Assembly (NCBI RefSeq): GCF_900106975.1
Contig: NZ_FNNU01000001.1
Location: forward strand, 866,260 to 930,259
DNA from: Pseudomonas kuykendallii
GTDB taxonomy: Bacteria > Pseudomonadota > Gammaproteobacteria > Pseudomonadales > Pseudomonadaceae
Length of the DNA stretch: 64,000 nucleotides
Direction of reading: 5' to 3'
The notes below the pieces were generated by a model. The model saw only the letters and a program-made list of their open reading frames with translations. It was not told the DNA's origin and did not search any database. How positions within the stretch are numbered: the stretch's first letter is position 1; each line of letters opens with the position of its first letter. Shown piece by piece: positions 25,828-34,951 of this stretch. Made by a program: the position numbers and the translations under genes.

Positions 25828-26466
25828 ATGAGCATCCGACTCGGCGATATCGCCCCCGACTTCGAACAGGAATCCAGCGAAGGCCCGATCCATTTCCACG
25901 AATGGCTCGGCAACAGCTGGGGCGTGCTGTTCTCCCACCCGGCGGACTTCACCCCGGTGTGCACCACCGAACTGGGCTTCACCGCCAAGCTGAAGGACGA
26001 ATTCGCCAAGCGCGGCGTCAAGGCCATCGCCCTCTCGGTGGACCCGGTCGATTCCCACGTGAAGTGGATCGACGACATCAACGAAACCCAGAACACCCGC
26101 GTCAACTTCCCGATCCTCGCCGACGCCGACCGCAAGGTCTCCGGCCTCTACGACCTGATCCACCCGAACGCCAGCGATACCCTCACGGTGCGCTCGCTGT
26201 TCGTCATCGACCCGAACAAGAAGGTGCGCCTGACCATCACCTACCCGGCCAGCACCGGGCGCAACTTCAACGAGATCCTCCGCGTCATCGACTCGCTGCA
26301 GCTCACCGACAGCCACAAGGTCGCCACCCCGGCCAACTGGCAGGACGGCGACGAGGTGGTGATCGTGCCGTCGCTCAAGGACGAGGACGAAATCCGCCAG
26401 CGCTTCCCGAAAGGCTATCGCGCGGTGAAGCCCTACCTGCGGCTTACCCCGCAGCCGGACAAGTGA
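25828..26466 (+). CDS. lsfA: 1-Cys peroxiredoxin LsfA
   Basis: This 212-residue Prx6-type peroxiredoxin has the peroxidatic Cys in [11 protein letters not shown] at about residue 48 and the long 1-Cys C-terminal domain ([20 protein letters not shown] onward). It reduces hydrogen peroxide and organic hydroperoxides. In pseudomonads lsfA heads the sulfonate-utilisation cluster and is induced by sulfate starvation, which fits its place 10 bp before ssuE here. Confidence 0.96.
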   Translation: MSIRLGDIAPDFEQESSEGPIHFHEWLGNSWGVLFSHPADFTPVCTTELGFTAKLKDEFAKRGVKAIALSVDPVDSHVKWIDDINETQNTRVNFPILADADRKVSGLYDLIHPNASDTLTVRSLFVIDPNKKVRLTITYPASTGRNFNEILRVIDSLQLTDSHKVATPANWQDGDEVVIVPSLKDEDEIRQRFPKGYRAVKPYLRLTPQPDK

Positions 26467-26476
26467 GACGCCGCAC

Positions 26477-27064
26477 GTGTTGATCGTTTCCCTGGCCGGC
26501 AGCCCCAGCTTCAAGTCGCGCTCCGGCGTGCTGCTGGAGCGCGCCCGCCACTGGCTGCACGGGCGTGGCCATGAGGTGGTGAGCTACGGCGTGCGTGATT
26601 TCTCCGCCGAGGAATTGCTCCACGCCCAGTTCGACAGCCCGCGGGTGCGCGAGCTGATCGAACAGGTCGGCCGCGCCGATGGCCTGCTGGTGGCGACGCC
26701 GGTGTACAAGGCGTCGTTCTCCGGCGCGCTGAAGGTGATTCTCGACCTGCTGCCCGAGCGCGCCCTGCAGCACAAGGTGGTGCTGCCGCTGGCCACCGCC
26801 GGCAGCGCGGCGCACATGCTCGCCCTGGATTACGCGCTGAAGCCGGTACTCGCTGCGCTGAAGGCCCAGGACATGCTGCACGGCGTGTTCGCCGAGGATG
26901 GCCAGATCGACTACGGCGATGGCCATCCGCAACTGGCGCCGGCGCTCGAACAGCGCCTGCACGACGCCCTCGAGCAGTTTTCCGCGGCGCTGGCCCGGCG
27001 TCCGCAGCCGATAGACCCGAACCTGTTGAACGACCGGCTGGTGAATGCCCGCTGGAGCATCTGA
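26477..27064 (+). CDS. ssuE: NADPH-dependent FMN reductase SsuE
   Basis: This 195-residue flavodoxin-fold reductase supplies FMNH2 to SsuD. It shows [38 protein letters not shown] and [17 protein letters not shown], lining up closely with the E. coli SsuE pattern. It is the only flavin reductase recognised in the window and may also serve the other LLM and SfnB-like flavoproteins. The start is GTG 26477, 10 bp after lsfA, with a weak ribosome site, suggesting coupling to lsfA. Confidence 0.94.
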   Translation: MLIVSLAGSPSFKSRSGVLLERARHWLHGRGHEVVSYGVRDFSAEELLHAQFDSPRVRELIEQVGRADGLLVATPVYKASFSGALKVILDLLPERALQHKVVLPLATAGSAAHMLALDYALKPVLAALKAQDMLHGVFAEDGQIDYGDGHPQLAPALEQRLHDALEQFSAALARRPQPIDPNLLNDRLVNARWSI

Positions 27065-27088
27065 CCCGAACACCCCAAACCTCGCCTT

Positions 27089-27105
27089 ACTCGCCCGCCA
27101 ACGGG
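27089..27105 (+). promoter_or_regulatory. Leader hairpin, copy 2
   Basis: The 17 bases are the same as at 23046-23062. Here the stem extends to GCCCG / CGGGC with a CCAA loop. It lies between ssuE and ssuA, 40 bases before the ssuA ATG. Confidence 0.6.
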
Positions 27106-27145
27106 CAAGCAGGTAGCCAATCAAGACATCGCCAAGGAGAGCGCC

Positions 27146-28108
27146 ATGCGCACCATTACCTTGCGTCGAAGCCTGGCCGCCCTGTTTGCCGCGGCCATCA
27201 CCTTCGGCGCCGTTACCCAGGCTCAGGCCGATGCACTGCGCATCGGCTATCAGAAATACGGCACGCTGGTGCTGCTAAAGGCCAAGGGGACGCTGGAGAA
27301 GCGTCTCGCGGCCCAGGGCATCGACGTCAAGTGGACCGAATTCCCCGGCGGCCCGCAGCTGCTCGAAGGCCTCAACGTCGGCGCCATCGACTTCGGCGTG
27401 ACCGGGGAGACCCCACCGGTGTTCGCCCAGGCGGCGGGTGCCGACCTGCTCTACGTCGCCCACGAACCGCCGGCCCCGAGCAGCGAGGCGATCCTCGTGC
27501 AGAAGGACTCGCCGATTCGCTCGGTCGCCGAACTCAAGGGCAAGAAGGTCGCCCTGAACAAGGGCTCCAACGTGCATTACCTGCTGGTGCGCGCCCTGCA
27601 GGACGCCGGCCTGCAATACAGCGACATCCAGTCCGTCTACCTGCCGCCGGCCGACGCCCGCGCCGCGTTCGAGCGCGGCAGCGTCGACGCCTGGGTGATC
27701 TGGGACCCCTTCCAGGCCGCCGCCGAACAGCAACTGCAGGCGCGCACCCTGCGTGACGGCAAGGGCCTGGTGGACAACCACCAGTTCTACCTCGCCGCAC
27801 GTCCCTATGCCGAGAAACACCCGCAGGTGCTGAGCACGCTGATCGACGAGATCCGCCAGGTCGGTGACGAAGCCAGGGCCGATCCGCAAGCCGTCGCCAA
27901 ACAGGTCGCGCCGCTGCTCGGCCTGCCCGAGGACATCGCGCTGATCACCGTCAAGCGCCAGGGGTTCGGGGCGCTGCCGCTGTCGCCGGAGGTGGTCGCG
28001 GCGCAGCAGAAGATCGCCGACGCCTTCAGCGACCTGAAGCTGATTCCGAAACGCCTGCGCATCGCCGATGTGATCTGGAATCCCCCGGGCAAAGTCGCCC
28101 AGCAGTGA
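27146..28108 (+). CDS. ssuA: Aliphatic sulfonate-binding protein SsuA
   Basis: This 320-residue periplasmic binding protein has a Sec signal peptide at about residues 1-28 ([10 protein letters not shown]). Motifs are [56 protein letters not shown] and [15 protein letters not shown]. It captures alkanesulfonates for the SsuBC importer. AAGGAGA at 27134-27140 precedes the ATG. It lies in the ssuEADCBF order typical of pseudomonads. Confidence 0.95.
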   Translation: MRTITLRRSLAALFAAAITFGAVTQAQADALRIGYQKYGTLVLLKAKGTLEKRLAAQGIDVKWTEFPGGPQLLEGLNVGAIDFGVTGETPPVFAQAAGADLLYVAHEPPAPSSEAILVQKDSPIRSVAELKGKKVALNKGSNVHYLLVRALQDAGLQYSDIQSVYLPPADARAAFERGSVDAWVIWDPFQAAAEQQLQARTLRDGKGLVDNHQFYLAARPYAEKHPQVLSTLIDEIRQVGDEARADPQAVAKQVAPLLGLPEDIALITVKRQGFGALPLSPEVVAAQQKIADAFSDLKLIPKRLRIADVIWNPPGKVAQQ

Positions 28109-28158
28109 CCGAACCCTCTCCCTCGCGAGAGGGACATGAATGTCTAGGAGACCACTCC

Positions 28159-29307
28159 ATGAGCTTGAACATCTTCTGGTTCCTGCCGACCCACGGCGAC
28201 GGCCATTACCTGGGTACCGCCGAGGGCGCGCGTGCCGTCGACCACGGCTACCTGCAGCAGATCGCCCAGGCGGCCGACCGCCTCGGCTACGGCGGCGTGC
28301 TGATTCCCACCGGGCGCTCCTGCGAGGATTCCTGGCTGGTCGCCGCCTCGCTGATCCCGGTGACCCAGCGTCTGAAATTCCTCGTCGCCCTGCGTCCGGG
28401 GATCATTTCGCCGACCGTGGCCGCGCGCCAGGCGGCCACGCTCGACCGGCTGTCCAACGGCCGCGCGCTGTTCAACCTGGTCACCGGCGGCGATCCCGAC
28501 GAACTGGCCGGTGACGGCCTGAATCTGTCCCACGCCGAGCGCTACGAAGCTTCCGTCGAGTTCACCCGTATCTGGCGCCGGGTGCTGGAGGGCGAAACCG
28601 TCGACTACGCCGGCAAGCACATCCAGGTGAAGGGCGCCAAGTTGCTCTACCCGCCGATCCAGCTGCCGCGCCCACCGCTGTATTTCGGTGGTTCATCCGA
28701 TGCCGCGCAGGACCTCGCCGCCGAACAGGTCGAGCTGTACCTGACCTGGGGCGAGCCGCCGGCCGCCGTCGCCGAGAAGATCGCCCAGGTGCGCGAGAAA
28801 GCCGCCGCCCAGGGCCGCGAGGTGCGCTTCGGCATCCGCCTGCACGTGATCGTGCGTGAGACCAACGAGGAGGCCTGGAAGGCCGCCGACAGGCTGATCG
28901 CCCACGTCGACGACGACACCATCGCCCGCGCCCAGGCATCCCTGGCGCGCTTCGACTCGGTCGGCCAGCAACGCATGGCCGCGCTGCATGGCGGCAGCAA
29001 GGACAACCTGGAAGTGTCGCCGAACCTCTGGGCCGGCGTCGGCCTGGTGCGCGGCGGCGCCGGCACCGCGCTGGTCGGCGATGGCCCGACCGTGGCCGCG
29101 CGGGTCAGGGAATACGCGGACCTGGGCATCGACACCTTCATCTTCTCCGGCTACCCGCACCTGGAGGAGTCCTACCGGGTCGCCGAACTGCTGTTCCCGC
29201 ACCTGGACGTGGCCCGGCCGCAGCAGCCGGAGGCCCGCGGTTTCGTCAGCCCCTTCGGTGAAATGGTCGCCAACGACATCCTGCCCAAGGCCGCGGCGGC
29301 GAGCTGA
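28159..29307 (+). CDS. ssuD: FMNH2-dependent alkanesulfonate monooxygenase SsuD
   Basis: This 382-residue luciferase-like enzyme cleaves alkanesulfonates to aldehyde and sulfite with FMNH2 from SsuE and oxygen. Characteristic blocks are [58 protein letters not shown] and [23 protein letters not shown] 28159 with TAGGAG at 28145-28150 gives the family length (E. coli SsuD 381). The open frame upstream overlaps ssuA and is not used. Confidence 0.97.
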   Translation: MSLNIFWFLPTHGDGHYLGTAEGARAVDHGYLQQIAQAADRLGYGGVLIPTGRSCEDSWLVAASLIPVTQRLKFLVALRPGIISPTVAARQAATLDRLSNGRALFNLVTGGDPDELAGDGLNLSHAERYEASVEFTRIWRRVLEGETVDYAGKHIQVKGAKLLYPPIQLPRPPLYFGGSSDAAQDLAAEQVELYLTWGEPPAAVAEKIAQVREKAAAQGREVRFGIRLHVIVRETNEEAWKAADRLIAHVDDDTIARAQASLARFDSVGQQRMAALHGGSKDNLEVSPNLWAGVGLVRGGAGTALVGDGPTVAARVREYADLGIDTFIFSGYPHLEESYRVAELLFPHLDVARPQQPEARGFVSPFGEMVANDILPKAAAAS

Positions 29308-29360
29308 GGGTAGCGCAGGGTAGAGGTTTTTCCGGCTTGCATCCGGGCTACAGATCGAGT

Positions 29361-29426
29361 CCTAGGGTGCGCTGCGCGCACCGCGATTGCCTGCGGCACC
29401 CATTGGTGCGCATGGCGCACCCTACG
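29361..29426. repeat. Opposed pair of GTGCGC palindromes inside the ssu operon
   Basis: CCTAGGGTGCGCTGCGCGCA begins at 29361, and the inverted unit GTGCGCATGGCGCACCCTAC begins at 29406. This is the same element as at 6925 and in the 15432 array. It sits in a 237-bp gap between ssuD and ssuC, next to another common Pseudomonas repeat fragment (GGCTTGCATCCGGGCTAC, from 29335). Confidence 0.82.
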
Positions 29427-29544
29427 AATCGATGTTCCTCCGGCTCTCCCATTGATGAGGAAAATGCTGGGGGAGAGGGCTTTCTCAGTCAGTAGCCTGG
29501 ATGAATCCGGGAATACAGACGGTACACAAGGTTTCGAGGCAACC

Positions 29545-30339
29545 ATGAGCAACACGACCTTTCACAAACTGGCCCTGCGCGCCGCGCCCTGGGCGTTGCC
29601 CATCGCGCTGCTGGCGGCCTGGCAGATCGCCGTGCAGGCGGGCTGGCTGTCCAGCCGCATCCTGCCGGCGCCCAGCGCCGTCGTCACCGCCGGCTGGCAG
29701 CTGGTGCGTAGCGGCGAGCTCTGGCAACACCTGGCGATCAGTGGCTGGCGCGCCAGCATCGGCTTCGCCATCGGCGGCGGCATCGGCCTGCTGCTGGGCT
29801 TCATCACCGGGCTGTCGAGCTGGGGCGAGCGCTTCCTCGACAGCAGCGTGCAGATGATCCGCAACGTCCCGCACCTGGCGCTGATCCCTCTGGTGATCCT
29901 CTGGTTCGGTATCGACGAGAGCGCGAAGATCTTCCTGGTCGCCCTCGGCACGCTGTTCCCGATCTACCTGAACACCTACCACGGCATTCGCAACGTCGAT
30001 CCGGCGCTGGTGGAGATGGCGCGCAGCTACGGCCTGTCCGGCTTCGCCCTGTTCCGCCAGGTGATCCTGCCCGGCGCGCTGCCGTCGATCCTGGTCGGCG
30101 TGCGTTTCGCCCTCGGCTTCATGTGGCTGACGCTGATCGTCGCCGAAACCATTTCCGCCAGCAGCGGCATCGGCTACCTGGCGATGAACGCCCGCGAGTT
30201 CCTGCAGACCGACGTGGTGGTCCTGGCGATCCTGCTCTACGCGGTGCTTGGCAAGCTGGCCGACGTCGCCGCCCGGGGCCTGGAGCGACTCTGGCTGCGC
30301 TGGCACCCGGCGTATCAGCCCAAGCGAGGTGCCGCATGA
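29545..30339 (+). CDS. ssuC: Alkanesulfonate ABC transporter permease SsuC
   Basis: This 264-residue integral membrane protein has about six membrane segments. The coupling-helix region [20 protein letters not shown] lies near residue 155. It begins [16 protein letters not shown] and matches SsuC length (263). Its stop overlaps the ssuB start (ATGA). It is separated from ssuD by a palindromic repeat pair, so it may need readthrough or its own promoter. Confidence 0.95.
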   Translation: MSNTTFHKLALRAAPWALPIALLAAWQIAVQAGWLSSRILPAPSAVVTAGWQLVRSGELWQHLAISGWRASIGFAIGGGIGLLLGFITGLSSWGERFLDSSVQMIRNVPHLALIPLVILWFGIDESAKIFLVALGTLFPIYLNTYHGIRNVDPALVEMARSYGLSGFALFRQVILPGALPSILVGVRFALGFMWLTLIVAETISASSGIGYLAMNAREFLQTDVVVLAILLYAVLGKLADVAARGLERLWLRWHPAYQPKRGAA

Positions 30340-31145
30340 CCGCCCAACAACCCCCGCAGAACCTCAAGCGCGGCATCCCGCTGGCGGTGCGCGGCCTGCA
30401 CAAGACCTTCGGCAAGCGCGAAGTGCTCAAGGACATCGAGCTGAACATCCCGGCCGGCCAATTCGTAGCGGTGGTCGGTCGCAGCGGTTGCGGCAAGAGC
30501 ACCCTGCTGCGCCTTCTCGCCGGGCTCGATTCACCCAGTTCCGGGCAACTGCTGGCCGGCTCGGCGGACCTCGGCAGTGCCCGCGAGGAAACCCGGCTGA
30601 TGTTCCAGGACGCGCGCCTGCTGCCGTGGAAACGGGTGATCGACAACGTCGGCCTCGGTCTTTCCGGCGACTGGCGGCAGAAGGCCCGCGATGCACTGGA
30701 GGCGGTCGGCTTGGCCGATCGCGCCGGCGAATGGCCGGCGGCGCTGTCCGGTGGGCAGAAGCAGCGCGTGGCGCTGGCCCGCGCGCTGATCCACCAGCCG
30801 CGCCTGTTGCTGCTCGACGAGCCGCTCGGTGCGCTGGATGCGCTGACCCGCATCGAGATGCAGCAACTGATCGAACGCCTCTGGCAGCAGCATGGCTTCA
30901 CCGTGCTGCTGGTCACCCACGACGTCAGCGAGGCCGTGGCCATCGCCGACCGGGTGATCCTGATCGAGGACGGCCGCATCGGCCTCGACCTGCCGGTCGA
31001 GCTGGCCCGTCCGCGCCACCGCGGCTCGGCGCGCCTGGCGGCGCTGGAAGCCCAGGTGCTCGACCGCGTGCTGGCGCTGCCGCCCGGCGACAACGAGCCG
31101 GACCCCGTTTCACCGCTCCCGACGCAACTGCGCTGGGCGCTTTGA
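30336..31145 (+). CDS. ssuB: Alkanesulfonate ABC transporter ATP-binding protein SsuB
   Basis: This 269-residue ABC ATPase shows Walker [11 protein letters not shown]-loop [14 protein letters not shown], signature LSGGQKQR, Walker [15 protein letters not shown] and H-loop [10 protein letters not shown]. It energises SsuA/SsuC uptake of alkanesulfonates. ATG 30336 overlaps the ssuC stop. Confidence 0.96.
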   Translation: MTAQQPPQNLKRGIPLAVRGLHKTFGKREVLKDIELNIPAGQFVAVVGRSGCGKSTLLRLLAGLDSPSSGQLLAGSADLGSAREETRLMFQDARLLPWKRVIDNVGLGLSGDWRQKARDALEAVGLADRAGEWPAALSGGQKQRVALARALIHQPRLLLLDEPLGALDALTRIEMQQLIERLWQQHGFTVLLVTHDVSEAVAIADRVILIEDGRIGLDLPVELARPRHRGSARLAALEAQVLDRVLALPPGDNEPDPVSPLPTQLRWAL

Positions 31146-31182
31146 CCCACGAATCCATCCGTACCGAACCAGGAGAAACGCC

Positions 31183-31398
31183 ATGACCATCAAAGCCATC
31201 AACGTCCGCAACCAGTTCAAGGGCACCATCAAGGAAATCATCGAGGGCGACGTGCTCTCGGAAATCGACGTGCAGACCGCCGCCGGCGTGGTCACCTCGG
31301 TGATCACCACGCGCTCGGTGAAGGAGCTGGAACTGGGTGTGGGCAGCGAAGTGATCGCCTTCGTCAAATCCACCGAGGTATCCATCGCCAAGCTCTGA
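31183..31398 (+). CDS. ssuF: Molybdopterin-binding-like TOBE protein SsuF
   Basis: This 71-residue single TOBE/Mop domain begins MTIKAINVRNQFKGTIKEI. Related domains bind molybdate or tungstate, but in pseudomonads ssuF is the last gene of the ssu operon and is needed for growth on sulfonates by a mechanism that is not well understood. AGGAG lies 8-12 bases before the ATG, 37 bp after ssuB. Confidence 0.93.
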   Translation: MTIKAINVRNQFKGTIKEIIEGDVLSEIDVQTAAGVVTSVITTRSVKELELGVGSEVIAFVKSTEVSIAKL

Positions 31399-31543
31399 TC
31401 TGCTGTGGGCCGGTCCCGGGCATTGAAACGGCCCGGATAGCCGCATGCGGCCAAGGTGCTTCGGCGCGGGAGTCTGTCTTTGCGGATAACCGTCCGGGCA
31501 TGGCTCGCGGGACCGAGCCGGTTCCTCTGGCGGTAACGATCAA

Positions 31544-31566
31544 GGCGAGCCCGGGCTCGCCTTTTT
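31544..31566 (+). terminator. Rho-independent terminator after ssuF
   Basis: A perfect stem GGCGAGC / GCTCGCC with a CCGG loop is followed by five T residues. It stands between ssuF and the convergent GGDEF-EAL gene, whose stop it adjoins. Confidence 0.85.
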
Positions 31567-33482
31567 CATGCCTGGCTGGCAGGCGGGCGATCGCGCCAGT
31601 CGAGCTTCTCCGCCGGCACCGGGCGGCCGAACCAGTAGCCCTGGCCGAGATCGCAGTGGTGTTCGAGGAGGAACGCGGCCTGTTCCGGGGTCTCGATGCC
31701 CTCGGCGAGCACCTTCAGCCCCAGGCTGCCGGCCAGCGCGATCACCGCGCGGGTGATGGCCATGTCCTCGCTTTCGTCGGGCAGGCCGGCGACGAAGCCC
31801 TGGTCGATCTTCAGCTTGTGCACCGGCAGTCGCTTGAGCCGCAGCAGCGATGAATAGCCGGTGCCGAAGTCGTCGATGGACAGGCGCACGCCGAGCACGC
31901 GCAGGCGCACCAACTGGTCGAGGGCGCCGTCGGGGTCGTGCATGATCGCGCTCTCGGTGACTTCCAGCTCCAGGCGCGCCGGCTCCAGCCCGGTCTTCTC
32001 CAGCGTCTCGACGATGCGATCGGGCAGGTCGCCGCGGTTGAACACGCGGCTGGAAATGTTCACCGCGACGAATTCCAGTTCGCGGCCCTGTTCCACCCAG
32101 CAGCGCATCTGCCGGCATGACTCCTCGAGCACCCAGGCATCGATGGTTCCGATCAGCCCGCTTTCCTCGGCGATCGGGATGAACTCACCCGGCGAGATCA
32201 GCCCGCGCTCCGGATGCTGCCAGCGCACCAGCGCCTCGACACCGACGATGTGCCCGTCGGACAGGCGTAGCACCGGCTGGTAGTAGACGCGCAACTGGCC
32301 GCCCTCGAGGGCGTGGCGCAGCGATGCCGCCAGCTCCACGCGCTGGTGCGCGTAGGCGGTCAGCTCCTGGGTGTAGAAGGCATAGCCTTCGCGACCGCTG
32401 CTCTTGGCCTTGAACAGCGCCGAATCCGCGTTGCGCAGCAGTTGCTGCACGGTGCGCGCGTCGCCGGGATAGAGGCTGATGCCGATGCTGGCGCCGGTGA
32501 ACAGTTCGTGGCCACCGAGACTGAAGGGCGCCTTGATCTCTTCGAGGATGCGCGTGGCGAGCGCCGCGGCCTGCTCGACATGCGGGCAGTCCTCGTAGAT
32601 CAGGGCGAACTCGTCGCCGCCCATCCGCGCCAGGGTCATGCCGTCTTCGAGGAGGCCGCGCAGGCGTTCGGCGACGCCCTTGAGCAACTGGTCGCCGATG
32701 TTGTGGCCGAGGCTCTCGTTGATGTGCTTGAAGTGGTCGAGGTCGACCACCATCACGGCGCCGCCGCGCTTGTCGGCGAAGATGCGCTTGAGCGCGCTTT
32801 CGACGCGCTCGATGAACAGCAGGCGGTTCGGCAGGCTGGTCAGCGGGTCGTGGTGGGCCAGGTGATCGAGTTCGTTCTGCGAGCGCTTGATCGCGGTGAT
32901 GTCGGAGAACACCGCGACATAGTGGCTGAGCTCGCCGTTCTCGTCGTGAATCGCGCGCAGGTTCTGCCAGATCGGGAAGATTTCACCGCTCTTGCGACGG
33001 TTCCAGATTTCCCCGCTCCACTCGCCGCGCTGGTTGAGGCTTTTCCACATCACCTGGTAGAAGGCGTCGTCGTGACGGCCGGACTGGAACATCGACGGCA
33101 CCTTGCCCATCACCTCCTTCTCCTCGTAGCCGGTGATGCGCTGGAACGCGCGGTTGACGTGCACGATCCTCTGCTCGGTATCGGTCACCAGGACGCCTTC
33201 CAGGGTGCTGTCGAAAACCGCCGCCGCCTGCCGCAGGCTCGCTTCGTTGGCACGCCGGGCGGAGTGCTGCAGGCTCATCCGCGAGAAGTAGAGGTTGAGC
33301 AGGGCGTACAGCAGGGCGCTGGTCACCAGCACGAAGGCGAGGCCCTTGGCGCTGTGCCAAAGGAGCATCCGTTCGGTGGTCCCGAACAGCTTGAACAGCA
33401 GTTGGTCGCTGAACACCACCCACAGGCTGGCGCATATCCAATAGATGAGGGCCAGGCGCAGCGCGCTGCGATGCAATTTCAT
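31566..33482 (-). CDS. Membrane-anchored PAS-GGDEF-EAL cyclic-di-GMP protein
   Basis: This 638-residue protein has two membrane segments at residues about 8-30 and 42-68, a PAS domain at about 90-210 (VLVTDTEQRIVHVNRAFQRI), a GGDEF domain with intact RMGGDEFALIYE near 305, and an EAL domain with VGVEALVRWQHP near 410 and DDFGTGYSSLLRL near 560. Both catalytic motifs are intact, so it could make or break cyclic di-GMP. The RxxD inhibitory site expected five residues before GGDEF is absent (EDGM there). The arrangement and position beside desA match PA0285 of P. aeruginosa as I recall it. Confidence 0.93.
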   Translation of the reverse strand: MKLHRSALRLALIYWICASLWVVFSDQLLFKLFGTTERMLLWHSAKGLAFVLVTSALLYALLNLYFSRMSLQHSARRANEASLRQAAAVFDSTLEGVLVTDTEQRIVHVNRAFQRITGYEEKEVMGKVPSMFQSGRHDDAFYQVMWKSLNQRGEWSGEIWNRRKSGEIFPIWQNLRAIHDENGELSHYVAVFSDITAIKRSQNELDHLAHHDPLTSLPNRLLFIERVESALKRIFADKRGGAVMVVDLDHFKHINESLGHNIGDQLLKGVAERLRGLLEDGMTLARMGGDEFALIYEDCPHVEQAAALATRILEEIKAPFSLGGHELFTGASIGISLYPGDARTVQQLLRNADSALFKAKSSGREGYAFYTQELTAYAHQRVELAASLRHALEGGQLRVYYQPVLRLSDGHIVGVEALVRWQHPERGLISPGEFIPIAEESGLIGTIDAWVLEESCRQMRCWVEQGRELEFVAVNISSRVFNRGDLPDRIVETLEKTGLEPARLELEVTESAIMHDPDGALDQLVRLRVLGVRLSIDDFGTGYSSLLRLKRLPVHKLKIDQGFVAGLPDESEDMAITRAVIALAGSLGLKVLAEGIETPEQAAFLLEHHCDLGQGYWFGRPVPAEKLDWRDRPPASQA

Positions 33483-33646
33483 GTAACCGCTGGTTCCTTG
33501 CCCTGTTTGAGTTAGCGTTCATTATATGTGAGATGCGGGTTTGCATTATTGATCGAAAAGACCCGCTGGTTTCATGACCCGCGTCGAAGATAATCGGATT
33601 GCTTCGATCCAGGTCCACCCTATCGCTCCAAAGGGCAACTAAGTCT

Positions 33647-34831
33647 ATGTGGTATAACGGTTTTCTCGATCTATCCGGCTGGCAGCTGGTCGCTGTCACC
33701 CTGCTGCTCACCCACGTCACCATCGTCGGTGTGACGGTCTATCTGCACCGCTACTCGGCGCACCGCTCGCTGGAGCTGCACCCGGCGCTAAAGCATTTCT
33801 TCCGTTTCTGGCTGTGGCTGACCACTGCGATGAACACCCGCGAGTGGACCGCCATCCACCGCAAGCACCACGCCAAGTGCGAGACCGTGGACGATCCGCA
33901 CAGTCCGGTGCACAAAGGCCTGGGCACGGTGCTGCGCACGGGCGCGGAGCTCTACGCCGAGGAGGCGAAGAACGCCGACACGCTGCGCATCTACGGCAAG
34001 AACTGCCCGGACGACTGGATCGAGCGCAACCTCTATTCGCGCTTCCCGGCCGGCGGCATCGCGCTGATGGCGATCATCGATCTGGCGCTGTTCGGCGTGC
34101 TCGGCATGACCGTCTGGGCGGTGCAGATGGCCTGGATTCCGATCTGGGCGGCCGGCGTCATCAACGGCCTCGGGCATGCGGTCGGCTATCGCAATTTCGA
34201 GTGCCGTGACGCCGCGACCAACCTGGTGCCCTGGGGCATCCTCATTGGCGGCGAAGAGCTGCACAACAATCACCACACCTACCCTAATTCGGCGAAGCTG
34301 TCGGTGAAACGCTGGGAGTTCGACCTCGGCTGGGCCTGGATACGGCTGTTCAGCCTGCTTGGTCTGGCCAAGGTGCAACGTGTCGCGCCCATCGCCCACC
34401 GCGTCGAAGGCAAGGGCAGCCTGGACATGGACACCGCCATGGCGATCCTCAACAACCGTTTCCAGATCATGGCGCAGTACCGCAAGCTGGTGATCGCGCC
34501 GCTGGTCAAGCAGGAACTGGGCAAGGCCGATGCCTCGATGCGTCACCTGTTCCGCCGCAGCAAGCGCCTGCTGTCGCGCGAGCCGAGCCTGCTGCAGGAA
34601 ACCCATCACGCGCGTATCGAGAACCTGCTGGCGCACAGCCAGGCACTCAAGGTGATCTACGAGAAGCGCCTGGCGTTGCAGCAGATCTGGGCGCGTACCA
34701 GCAGCAACGGCCACGACATGCTCGCGGCGATCAAGGAATGGGTCCACGAGGCGGAGGCCAGCGGCATCCACTCCCTGCGCGAGTTCGCCGAACAGCTGAA
34801 GACCTATTCGCTGCGTCCCGCCAGCGTGTGA
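33647..34831 (+). CDS. desA: Membrane phospholipid delta-9 acyl desaturase DesA
   Basis: This 394-residue di-iron membrane desaturase has three His boxes: HRYSAH near residue 35, HRKHHAKC near 75 and HNNHHTYP near 210, with four hydrophobic segments between them. It introduces a double bond into acyl chains of membrane lipids aerobically. ATG 33647 (MWYNGFLDLSGWQ) is the family N-terminus; an in-frame start 48 bases upstream lies in promoter DNA. It is divergent from the GGDEF-EAL gene with a 164-bp spacer. Confidence 0.94.
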   Translation: MWYNGFLDLSGWQLVAVTLLLTHVTIVGVTVYLHRYSAHRSLELHPALKHFFRFWLWLTTAMNTREWTAIHRKHHAKCETVDDPHSPVHKGLGTVLRTGAELYAEEAKNADTLRIYGKNCPDDWIERNLYSRFPAGGIALMAIIDLALFGVLGMTVWAVQMAWIPIWAAGVINGLGHAVGYRNFECRDAATNLVPWGILIGGEELHNNHHTYPNSAKLSVKRWEFDLGWAWIRLFSLLGLAKVQRVAPIAHRVEGKGSLDMDTAMAILNNRFQIMAQYRKLVIAPLVKQELGKADASMRHLFRRSKRLLSREPSLLQETHHARIENLLAHSQALKVIYEKRLALQQIWARTSSNGHDMLAAIKEWVHEAEASGIHSLREFAEQLKTYSLRPASV

Positions 34832-34951
34832 ACCAGTCCACGCCGCGCGTCCGGAACGCACGCACGGCTGGAACTAAGCCTCCGATCGCCTCTCTCAGTC
34901 ATGGCCCACTTGCCTGGTGGGTTTTTGTCGTGCCTGTGCGAGGTCAGGGAA

